From: Bacillota bacterium
GTDB taxonomy: Bacteria > Bacillota > Dethiobacteria > Dethiobacterales > Dethiobacteraceae
Direction of reading: 5' to 3'
Assembly (NCBI GenBank): GCA_024650095.1
Contig: JANKMV010000162.1
Location: forward strand, 1-5,487
Length of the DNA: 5,487 nucleotides
A program made the translations under genes and the position numbers. Within the stretch, counting starts at the first letter, position 1. Each line of letters opens with the position of its first letter. Of the stretch, positions 1 to 5,095 are shown piece by piece. The notes under the pieces are model-generated. The model saw nothing but the letters and a program-made list of their open reading frames with translations, made no database searches and was not told the origin of the DNA.

Positions 1-248
1 GTGTTTGGAAGGGTTTGTACATCATTCTACGTCTAGACTGATGCGAATCCATCGCTACACATAGGGTCCACTTTAAAGCAAGGGGTTTGTATGCCCCGCT
101 TATAATTGCCGACAAATGAGCAAAATATTTCTCGGAGAGTGCACTATATATAAAAGGTCAATTTATGTGTAGGATTGTTGGTGACAGGGGACAGGCATAA
201 TTGTTATAAGTAAGTAGTTTTAACTGCTGAGATGGTTTCACTTTCCCT

Positions 249-268
249 ATCCTGCAGGATTTGTACAA
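249..268. promoter_or_regulatory. Two abutting perfect palindromes, candidate operator
   Basis: Bases 249-260 (ATCCTGCAGGAT) form a perfect 12-bp palindrome. It is followed without a gap by a perfect 8-bp palindrome at 261-268 (TTGTACAA), whose first six bases also serve as the best -35 for the promoter below. Symmetric sites touching a -35 are typical positions for a dimeric regulator, so this is a candidate operator. No regulator gene is present in the window to pair with it, and one 12-bp palindrome is expected by chance in a few kilobases. The function is inferred from position only. Confidence 0.35.
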
Positions 269-289
269 TTTTACGAGAATAATTATATT
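261..289 (+). promoter_or_regulatory. Putative sigma-A promoter of the DUF1576-ATPase unit
   Basis: The -10 at 284-289 is TATATT, five of six matches to consensus. It lies 17 bp after a weak -35 at 261-266 (TTGTAC, three of six matches). Transcription would begin near 296, about 20 bases before the ATG at 317, and would include the AAAGGGG ribosome binding site at 301-307. The weak -35 and the overlapping palindromes suggest a regulated promoter, but this is inference. Confidence 0.45.
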
Positions 290-316
290 GTTAACTGATA
301 AAAGGGGTAGCATATT

Positions 317-976
317 ATGAAGCACAAATGGCGCTGGATTATAACTATTGGATACATGCTAATACTTATTATTATCGGACTCTGTTGGCCTAGCGGTGGA
401 AAATTCTGGGATTCATATTGGAGAATATTAACGGCATCTGGCGTTCTCATCACAGATTATTTCGTTGTGGGTACTATTTCTGTCGCTTTAGTAAATGCTG
501 GCTTAGTGGGTTTAATTGGCTTGGCCCTTATATATTTTTCGAAAACCACTCTATCCGGCCCTACAATTGCGGCGGTATACACAATGGCCGGGTTTGCTTT
601 ATTTGGCAAGACACCGATTAATATTTGGCCAATCATCTTAGGCGTTGCGATTTGTGCATGGCTTAAGAAGGAACATTTTCGTACATATATAGTCGTTGCT
701 CTCTTTGGTACAGCACTTGGCCCGGTAGTAAGCCAGATTGCTTTCGGGTTGGAGTTTGGGTACATTTTTGGAGTTTTGATCGGACTTATTATCGGCTTTA
801 TCTTACCCGGATTGGCACCGCATGTACTTCATAATCACCAGGGTTTTAGCCTATATAATGTCGGCTTTACATGTGGTATTGTAGGTATTTTTATTACGGC
901 ACATCTAAAACTGCGTGGATTGACACCGGGGCTAGAAATGATCTGGGAAAAAGAAGAAATCAAACATCGTACCTAG
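317..976 (+). CDS. DUF1576-like membrane protein, N-terminal half (frameshifted)
   Basis: This frame encodes 219 residues, almost all of it strongly hydrophobic helices separated by short loops, so it is an integral membrane protein. A short basic N-terminus (MKHKWRW) precedes the first helix at about residues 8-25. Landmarks are SGVLITDYF near 41-49, SGPTIAAVYTMAGFALFGK near 80-98 and GFSLYNVGF at 176-184. The same landmarks recur in the downstream frame, so this is one half of a two-fold repeated protein. From memory this matches the DUF1576 family of Firmicutes, which is about 420 residues long and of unknown function. The ATG at 317 follows AAAGGGG at 301-307 with a 9-base gap. The last 20 or so residues are charged and end at TAG 974-976, exactly where the other frame takes over. 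Joined by a -1 shift, or by one restored base, the product would be about 417 residues. It may be a broken gene, a sequencing slip in an A-tract, or a recoded gene. Confidence 0.8.
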   Translation: MKHKWRWIITIGYMLILIIIGLCWPSGGKFWDSYWRILTASGVLITDYFVVGTISVALVNAGLVGLIGLALIYFSKTTLSGPTIAAVYTMAGFALFGKTPINIWPIILGVAICAWLKKEHFRTYIVVALFGTALGPVVSQIAFGLEFGYIFGVLIGLIIGFILPGLAPHVLHNHQGFSLYNVGFTCGIVGIFITAHLKLRGLTPGLEMIWEKEEIKHRT

Positions 977-1569
977 CTGCTGTAAGCGAGCATAGAACAG
1001 CATTAGCCATCGTCTTTACTCTATATTTTCTTTCTATGGTTATAGTTGGCTGGGGAGGTCGCACGCGATTTTGCAAGTTAATAGGGCTTTCAGGAACTTT
1101 GGTTACAGATTTTGTCTCGGAGCAAGGGTTTAGAACGGCTGTCTTTAATATGGGGTTGGTCGGTCTAATGGGGATGGTATATATAATGATTGTGCAAGGG
1201 GACTTTAACGGTCCGACGCTGGGAGGGATATTTACCATAGTCGGATTTGGGTCATTTGGCAAACATCCCCGTAACTGCTGGCCGCTAATGGCTGGCGTGT
1301 TTATAGGGTCGTTAATCAGTGTCTACAGCGCGTCGGCGCCCGGTCCTCTTTTAGCTGCTTTATTTGGCACAACGTTAGCTCCGATTGCCGGAGCGTTCGG
1401 TCCATTATTCGGCATAGCAGCCGGGGTTGTCCATCTAGCTGTTGTTATGCATGTTGGTATATTTCATGCCGGGCTAAACCTATATAATAATGGGTTCGCA
1501 GGGGGGCTTGTGGGTACACTCTTCATTGCTCTAATCCGTTGGTTTAACTTGAAAAAAATCCGAGATTAA
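871..1569 (+). pseudogene. DUF1576-like membrane protein, C-terminal half (frameshifted)
   Basis: Only the part after about 950 is likely to be genuine. Residues encoded at 871-950 are the out-of-frame shadow of the first half, and the ATG at 871 has no Shine-Dalgarno. From about 977 on, the frame gives AAVSEHRTALAIVFTLYF and then a membrane protein that mirrors the first half: LSGTLVTDF, NGPTLGGIFTIVGFGSFGK, and GLNLYNNGF at 1471-1497, which matches GFSLYNVGF at 842-868. It ends with a basic tail (RWFNLKKIRD) before TAA 1567-1569. No in-frame ATG, GTG or TTG with a ribosome binding site lies just before the homologous region; the first ATG is at 1036, inside the first helix. This half is therefore most likely made only as a fusion with the upstream half. 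The ATPase gene starts 11 bases after its stop, so the two are probably co-transcribed. Confidence 0.7.
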
Positions 1570-1580
1570 GGAGGCAAGGG

Positions 1581-1925
1581 ATGTATAAAGAACGTATGCA
1601 TATTAAAGGCATTGTTATTGAGTTGATGAATAATGCTCTTAAGGCAGATGCAACCGATGTTAATATATCAATACGTAAGTTAACAGATGAGGTAGAAATT
1701 CGTGTTGTCGATAATGGGAAAGGAATGACACATGAGCAAAATTTAGTTGTTAAACGTAAGCTGGAACAACCACGCCGCGATGAGCTGGAAGATTACTATG
1801 GCGCTCTAGCTGGTGAAAGCATGATAGGTACAGGCTTGGGCTTGGTGGGTATGATTACAGATAGAGCTGAAGTTCATACGGCGTTAGGAGAAGGTACAAC
1901 CATAGCTGTGTACCGTAGGATGTAG
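1581..1925 (+). CDS. Stand-alone GHKL/HATPase-type ATP-binding protein
   Basis: This 114-residue soluble protein is essentially only a Bergerat-fold ATP-binding domain. The N-box is at 14-25 (ELMNNALKADAT; Glu14 and Asn18 would handle the Mg and nucleotide), G1 at 44-49 (DNGKGM, adenine-binding Asp44), the glycine-rich lid at 83-91 (GTGLGLVGM) and GEGTTI at 103-108. The N-box with its A-D-A-T tail reads partly like MutL or Hsp90-type ATPases, whereas GTGLGL is histidine-kinase-like. There is no phospho-accepting histidine domain, sensor or receiver, so it cannot be a complete sensor kinase. The start is supported by AAGGAGG at 1568-1574, six bases before the ATG. The 11-base gap to the membrane gene suggests one operon and a functional link, for example as its energising or regulatory subunit; that link is inferred. 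An anti-sigma-factor-like kinase is an alternative, but no partner gene is seen. Confidence 0.85.
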   Translation: MYKERMHIKGIVIELMNNALKADATDVNISIRKLTDEVEIRVVDNGKGMTHEQNLVVKRKLEQPRRDELEDYYGALAGESMIGTGLGLVGMITDRAEVHTALGEGTTIAVYRRM

Positions 1926-1929
1926 ATGC

Positions 1930-2040
1930 TTGTATCGTAAACCGACACTGGTAGGAGAGGATAGGATCAAATACGCGCGAAAAACCTTCGTTAGGGGCCC
2001 CGTGGAGAAGGGTTGCTCCGCCAGGGTGAAGTATGTTGAG
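1930..2040 (+). pseudogene. Degenerate 23S rRNA fragment
   Basis: The stretch beginning TATCGTAAACCGACAC at 1933 resembles the highly conserved 23S rRNA segment corresponding roughly to E. coli positions 1640-1750, compared from memory. Recognisable blocks in the right order are AAACCGACAC followed by GGTAGG (1939-1955), GAGGATAGGATC (1957-1968), GCGAAAAACCTTCGTTA (1977-1993), and then CCCCGT and GGAGAAGGGTTGCTC (1998-2018). The rRNA equivalents are AAACCGACAC.GGT, GAGGAGAGAATC, the GAGAAAAC..TCGTTAAGG segment, CCCCGTAAC and GGGAGAAGGGGTGCTC. Compared with a real 23S gene there are many substitutions and at least two internal deletions: the GGAACTCGGCAAAATGA block and the AACTTC tetraloop region. 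It is therefore non-functional in the ribosome. It begins within ten bases of the ATPase stop. A 74-codon frame can be drawn from 1930 to 2154, but it has no ribosome binding site and is not believed. Whether homology continues past 2040 is unclear. Confidence 0.6.
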
Positions 2041-2083
2041 AGAGCAGACGGAAACCTAGATGCCTTTCGTAGACGGAGAGCAG

Positions 2084-2111
2084 AAAGGCCATGTTTATGT
2101 CATGGTCTTTT
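2084..2111 (+). terminator. Hairpin downstream of the 23S fragment
   Basis: AAAGGCCATG (2084-2093) pairs with CATGGTCTTT (2101-2110) in a 10-bp stem containing one G-U pair, with a 7-base loop. A run of only four T follows, so it is at best a weak terminator. Its AT-rich ends mean it could act on either strand. It could serve as one of two tandem terminators for the membrane protein-ATPase unit. Confidence 0.35.
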
Positions 2112-2180
2112 AATTATTGTCGATAATCTGTCTTTCATAGGGAAATACTGTTAAAAGGATTCGTTCCTTATGGGCCGGAG

Positions 2181-2204
2181 GCCATCGAGATGGTGGCTTT
2201 TTTT
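2181..2204 (+). terminator. Intrinsic terminator
   Basis: GCCATC (2181-2186) pairs with GGTGGC (2192-2197) around the loop GAGAT and is followed directly by seven T (2198-2204). The stem is short and has one U-G pair, but flanking A-U and G-U pairs extend it. It lies between the ATPase gene and the nitroreductase gene on the same strand and would separate the two transcription units. Confidence 0.6.
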
Positions 2205-2295
2205 CAGTGATTTAGGGTGTGGTTTTAAGCCGCTGCAGGGTTTTGCATAGCTGACGAAGAATTAAATGATAAATACATATACGGAGGTATAGCCA

Positions 2296-2853
2296 ATGAA
2301 TGAAACGATTAAAACGATTTTAGAAAGACGGTCAATCCGCAAGTATAAAGAGGAGCAAATTAAAGATGAGGAACTAAAGCTGTTACTAAAGGCAGGTGCC
2401 TATGCACCAAACGGGATGAATAAACAACTATGGCATTTTACTGCTGTCCAGAACAAGGCGTATATCTATACCATTTCCAATGGTACAAAAGTTAAGATGC
2501 GCACCATGGATATACCGATGTATCAGGAGCGAGCAAAAGATCCAGATTATCATGTTTTTTTCAATGCGCCGACGGTTATTATCGTCTCCCATGACGGGAC
2601 TCCCAGAACGACAACTGATAGTGCTATGGCCACAGAAAACATAGTTCTTGCCGCTCACTCTCTTGGCATCGGCAGCTGTATTATCGGCTCCTTTAATTTA
2701 TTTATTGACACGCCGGAAGGGCAGGCGTTTTGCGAGACGCTAAAAATTCCGACGGGTTATAAGCCTATGCTCTCTATAGCTATTGGCTACAGTGGTATGG
2801 AACACCCACAAGCCCCACAACGCAAAGATGATGTGTTCACGATAATAAAATAA
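2296..2853 (+). CDS. Nitroreductase-family FMN-dependent oxidoreductase
   Basis: This 185-residue protein is a typical short member of the nitroreductase superfamily, whose members are cytosolic homodimers that bind FMN and use NAD(P)H to reduce nitro, quinone or related substrates. Visible hallmarks are RRSIRKY at 11-17 (phosphate-binding basic residues), APNGMNKQLWHF at 37-48 (usually APSGMNxQPWxF), NAPTVIIVS at 90-98, the helix DSAMATENIVLAAHSLGIGSCIIG at 108-131, and GYKPMLSIAIGY at 154-165. The length is normal and no part is missing. The ATG at 2296 is preceded by GGAGG (2283-2287) with an 8-base gap, which fixes the start. No clear promoter is seen: TTGCAT at 2243-2248 has only a poor -10 (GATAAA at 2268-2273) at 19-bp spacing. 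The gene follows a terminator and has no near neighbour on its strand, so it is probably transcribed alone. The substrate cannot be told from the sequence. Confidence 0.92.
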   Translation: MNETIKTILERRSIRKYKEEQIKDEELKLLLKAGAYAPNGMNKQLWHFTAVQNKAYIYTISNGTKVKMRTMDIPMYQERAKDPDYHVFFNAPTVIIVSHDGTPRTTTDSAMATENIVLAAHSLGIGSCIIGSFNLFIDTPEGQAFCETLKIPTGYKPMLSIAIGYSGMEHPQAPQRKDDVFTIIK

Positions 2854-2925
2854 CTGCTAAATAGTAAAATGAGATGCACCAGTGGTAACATTACAAAATA
2901 AGTATGTGCCACACTCCAATACCGT

Positions 2926-2955
2926 GTATGATTAATGTACTACCAACAATCATAC
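2926..2955. repeat. 8-bp perfect inverted repeat
   Basis: GTATGATT (2926-2933) and AATCATAC (2948-2955) are exact reverse complements separated by 14 bases. There is no T-run, so it is not a terminator. It lies about 65 bases upstream of the promoter at 3017-3045, where a distal regulator site is possible. Chance occurrence of an 8-bp pair at this spacing is not negligible. Confidence 0.3.
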
Positions 2956-3016
2956 CGGAGGTTTGGAGACATTATCCTATGTGGATCAATTGTGGGAATA
3001 TGTAGAAAAAAATGAA

Positions 3017-3045
3017 TTGTTTTGCAATGGCACTAGTGTTATAAT
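3017..3045 (+). promoter_or_regulatory. Extended -10 promoter for the FAD oxidoreductase
   Basis: A perfect TATAAT lies at 3040-3045 and is preceded by TG at 3037-3038, giving the extended -10 form TGnTATAAT. Seventeen bases upstream is a weak -35, TTGTTT at 3017-3022. An extended -10 often offsets a poor -35. Transcription would start near 3052 and leave a leader of about 200 bases before the gene at 3251. No better promoter is seen nearer the gene: TTGACA at 3206-3211 has no matching -10. Confidence 0.6.
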
Positions 3046-3084
3046 ATGAGTATTGGTAAAGCAAATTCTATCTATTATTCTTGA

Positions 3085-3225
3085 CGATCGTGCTCTCCAA
3101 TAACGCTGGTGTGTGATGAGGAGTTGCTACTATGTGAAGCTCCCGCATTCAACACGCTTGGCGCTTTCGCCCGATCGCTTAATGGCTTGAACATTATGAA
3201 ATACTTTGACAGAGTACAAAGGTAA
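3085..3225 (+). pseudogene. Possible 3' remnant of a coding sequence
   Basis: This 46-codon open stretch lies between TGA 3082-3084 and TAA 3223-3225. Its translation, including DEELLLCEAPAFNTLG and GLNIMKYFDRVQR, has the mix of helical and charged residues expected of a real protein C-terminus. There is no well-placed start: the in-frame GTG at 3109 and the ATG close to the end lack ribosome binding sites. If it is real, it would be the tail of a gene whose front was lost, left between the promoter at 3017-3045 and the FAD oxidoreductase. I do not recognise a family, and an open frame of this length can arise by chance. Confidence 0.2.
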
Positions 3226-3250
3226 TAAAACATGAAATGAATGGAGGAAT

Positions 3251-4726
3251 ATGATGGAAAGCAATGTTTATCTAGAAGCCCCCAATACCCTGCCCATCTA
3301 TGATGAGTGCGATATTCTTGTAGTTGGAGGCGGTTGTGCCGGACACAGCGCAGCCATCGCAGCGGCGCGCGCGGGCGCAAAGAATATCATCCTGATGGAA
3401 CGCTATGGCTATATGGGCGGTGATGTTACAGGCGGTTATGTCATCATGGTACCGAAGCTATCCTGGTATGGTAAATCCTTTGTCCGCGGCTTGCAGGAAG
3501 AATGGTTCACGCGTCTGGAGAAAATTCCTAATGCCGTGTTAGGACCTAAGCTCAACGAGATCGGGATGACCGATCCGGCCATGATTAACGCATGGAAGGC
3601 AATTCACGGGTGTGTAAGCGAAAGCAGCCCCAAAAGACTTGTACGTGCAGTCTATTACGAACCAAATCAGCTAAAAATCGAAATGGATAAGATGCTATTG
3701 GAAGAAAAGGATAAGATTCGGGTACAGTATCACTCGTGGGGGACAAAGCCCATCATGGAAGGCACTGAAGTCAAAGGGGTCATTTTCGAAAGCAAGGAAG
3801 GGCGTAAAGCGATCTTTGCCAAGACAGTGATTGATGCCACGGGGGACGGCGATATTTTCCGCCAAACAGGGACGCCGTTTAGGGCACTAGCAGACAGCAA
3901 TACGCGTTCAAGCACGACGGCGCTTGTCTGGCGTATCGGTGGTATCAACTGGGATCTCTATTATGAATGGACGAAAGTCAATCCTGAAGCAAGCGTGGCA
4001 CTACGTGCAGGGCTCGCCAGAGTCGCCGGGTTCCGCTGCATGCCTATTGCCTCTAATCAGAATGATATCTGTTGGATCAATAACTGGCACGCGAATAAAG
4101 ACTGTGCCAACATTAAAGATGCCACACAAACGGAAATCGAGACACGCGACACAATGCGGGACGTGCTCGAGTATTTGCGCGTGACCTGCCCATCTGCCTT
4201 CAGAAACGCTTATCTATATGATATAGCTCCTCAGCTCGGCACCCGCTGCAGTTACAGACTTCAGGGTGAATATATCATGACGCCGAACGATTTCGCCTTT
4301 GCCCCAAAATTTGACGATGTGATTGCCTGGCATTCCACAATCTGCATGATTAATGATTGCGCGCCCATTGAAATCCCGTATCGGGCGATCTTGCCACAGC
4401 AAACCGACAATCTGCTCTGCCCGGGCCGCCATATTTCTGCTGACGACGTGGCTATTGATTGGCTCACACTGATTCCTCAGTGCATCGGCACCGGCCAGGC
4501 GGCCGGAGTAGCCGCCGCAGTTGCACTAGCAGACGGTTCGAACGTCAGAAATGTTAATATTAAAAAAGTCCAAGATATCTTAGTGGAACAGGATGTTCCG
4601 CTGCCGCGCAATGATAAAACAGACCCATCGTATACGGCCTGCTGTGAAGAACATCAATATGGCCTTTACACAGATTTGGCCAAAAAAGCCAAAGAAGAAG
4701 GGCTCAGTGAGTACCGTCAATGGTAA
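3251..4726 (+). CDS. FAD-dependent oxidoreductase (FAD_oxidored type)
   Basis: This is a soluble flavoprotein of 491 residues. The N-terminal Rossmann motif at 21-31 (CDILVVGGGCAG, with GxGxxG at 26-31) and Glu50 in MERYGYMGGDVTGG bind the ADP part of FAD. VIDATGDGDIF at 193-203 is the second dinucleotide-contact motif of the FAD_oxidored, HI0933 and succinate-dehydrogenase-like flavoproteins. LGTRCSYRLQGEYIMTPNDF is the conserved region where relatives usually read GxRExRRIxGEY, and LLCPGRHIS (388-396) with GTGQAAG (413-419) closes the flavin site. There is no signal peptide, Tat motif, haem or iron-sulphur domain, so it probably acts in the cytosol with an unknown donor and substrate. GGAGG at 3243-3247 is only three bases from the ATG at 3251 but six from the next in-frame ATG at 3254, so translation probably starts at the second Met. 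It is transcribed alone and closed by the stem-loop at 4793-4827. Its composition is richer in GC than the genes at 317-1925, perhaps reflecting separate origin. Confidence 0.9.
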   Translation: MMESNVYLEAPNTLPIYDECDILVVGGGCAGHSAAIAAARAGAKNIILMERYGYMGGDVTGGYVIMVPKLSWYGKSFVRGLQEEWFTRLEKIPNAVLGPKLNEIGMTDPAMINAWKAIHGCVSESSPKRLVRAVYYEPNQLKIEMDKMLLEEKDKIRVQYHSWGTKPIMEGTEVKGVIFESKEGRKAIFAKTVIDATGDGDIFRQTGTPFRALADSNTRSSTTALVWRIGGINWDLYYEWTKVNPEASVALRAGLARVAGFRCMPIASNQNDICWINNWHANKDCANIKDATQTEIETRDTMRDVLEYLRVTCPSAFRNAYLYDIAPQLGTRCSYRLQGEYIMTPNDFAFAPKFDDVIAWHSTICMINDCAPIEIPYRAILPQQTDNLLCPGRHISADDVAIDWLTLIPQCIGTGQAAGVAAAVALADGSNVRNVNIKKVQDILVEQDVPLPRNDKTDPSYTACCEEHQYGLYTDLAKKAKEEGLSEYRQW

Positions 4727-4792
4727 AGCTGTTCAACTTGTCACTGCGCTCATTGGGTTAGGCCCGCAGTAGGTTTCCGCCAGAACCTCATT
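4727..4792. other. 3' untranslated stretch of the FAD oxidoreductase
   Basis: This short non-coding stretch lies between the stop at 4724-4726 and the stem-loop. No gene or site is recognised in it. Confidence 0.4.
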
Positions 4793-4830
4793 AAAGACGC
4801 ACTGCTCATCAAGAGTGGTGCGTCTTTGCT
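4793..4830 (+). terminator. Long stem-loop terminator after the FAD oxidoreductase
   Basis: AAAGACGCAC (4793-4802) pairs perfectly with GTGCGTCTTT (4818-4827). Pairing continues inward through T-G, G-T, C-G, T-A and C-G, giving a 15-bp stem with a five-base loop (4808-4812). The 3' side ends in TTT and then GCTG rather than a long T-run. The A and T ends of the stem make it usable on both strands. It is the natural terminator of the FAD gene and also the likely recognition structure for the group II intron that begins at once after it. Confidence 0.65.
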
Positions 4831-4831
4831 G

Positions 4832-5075
4832 GTGCGCCCGGGCATGGGCGCAGTCTAACGGGTGAAAGTCCCGAACACGCCTGGTAGTGGGAAGTGTATA
4901 GCCAAAGTCAAGCGCGTCCATCGCGAGGTGGAGTGTGAAGGATGGTGGCCGCAAAGGGTTAGTGCGGAACACAACGAGTATGCGGGAGCGCTTACTGATT
5001 CAGGGATAACTGAAAACAACATCAACAATGCCGACAGACCGGAGGATGGATTACGGGAAGAAATCCTTTTATTAA
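4832..5075 (+). mobile_element. Group II intron, truncated 5' fragment
   Basis: The sequence opens with GTGCGCCC, the usual GUGYG-type 5' end of a bacterial group II intron. TGCGCCC (4833-4839) and GGGCGCA (4846-4852) form a perfect hairpin. AGTCTAACGGGTGAAAGTCCCGAA follows, in which CGGG (4859-4862) and CCCG (4870-4873) enclose TGAAAGT; this is the very conserved start of domain I. Further domain I-like helices are CCATC (4918-4922) with GATGG (4941-4945), and CCGCA (4949-4953) with TGCGG around AAGGGTTAG. No reverse transcriptase frame, no domain V (the catalytic GAGC...GTTC hairpin) and no 3' end are present before the opposite-strand gene, so it can neither splice nor move alone. The right edge is uncertain, somewhere at 5040-5090. 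A 74-codon frame at 4862-5086 lies within this RNA and is not a gene. Insertion just behind a terminator is a habit of class C introns. Confidence 0.72.
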
Positions 5076-5095
5076 TACACAATTGAATAAATATG

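Larger units (their letters stand above)
1..316. other. Non-coding leader upstream of the DUF1576-like gene
   Basis: No credible gene is seen in this stretch. It holds a weak hairpin at 76-101 (AAGC, bulge AA, GGGG, loop, CCCC, GCTT), which is not followed by a T-run and so is not a good terminator. It also holds a short GGTGACAGGGGACAGG-like motif at 180-195, and a promoter region with palindromes at 249-289 that is listed separately. An AT-rich TATATATAAAA run lies at 145-155 but has no convincing -35 element. The gene upstream, if there is one, ends outside the window. Confidence 0.5.
2854..3250. other. Intergenic region between nitroreductase and FAD oxidoreductase
   Basis: No convincing complete gene is seen. 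The region contains an inverted repeat (2926-2955), an extended -10 promoter (3017-3045) and two short open stretches whose translations look protein-like: METLSYVDQLWEYVEKNELF... from a TTG at 2963 to the stop at 3047-3049, and an open frame at 3085-3225. Neither has a well-placed start and ribosome binding site. No intrinsic terminator with a T-run is visible after the nitroreductase stop. The leader between the promoter and the FAD gene would be about 200 bases; I recognise no riboswitch class in it. Confidence 0.5.

Noticed and set aside
76..101. GC-rich hairpin as a terminator of an upstream gene
   Set aside because: The stem is broken by an AA bulge and is followed by ATAATTG, not a T-run.
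948..952. Classical -1 frameshift heptamer
   Set aside because: In the reading frame the bases are G GAA AAA G, which does not fit X XXY YYZ. A slip on the A-run remains possible, but no canonical slippery site or obvious downstream pseudoknot was seen.
1930..2154. 74-codon open frame beginning MYRKPTLVGED
   Set aside because: It has no Shine-Dalgarno, its composition is unlike a protein (rich in Arg and Gly), and it coincides with the 23S rRNA-like stretch and the hairpin at 2084-2110.
2870..2915. Terminator for the nitroreductase gene
   Set aside because: Only an interrupted GTGG/CCAC stem can be drawn, with a large loop and no T-run.
3206..3234. TTGACA at 3206-3211 as a promoter close to the FAD gene
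   Set aside because: No acceptable -10 exists at 16-18 bp spacing; the sequence there is AACATG.
3075..3380. 101-codon minus-strand frame opposite the FAD gene leader
   Set aside because: It overlaps the well-supported N-terminus of the FAD oxidoreductase on the other strand and has no recognisable motifs.
4862..5086. 74-codon open frame beginning MKVPNTPGSGK
   Set aside because: It lies entirely inside the group II intron RNA. The apparent GTG start and the peptide are by-products of the conserved GGTGAAAGTCCC structure.
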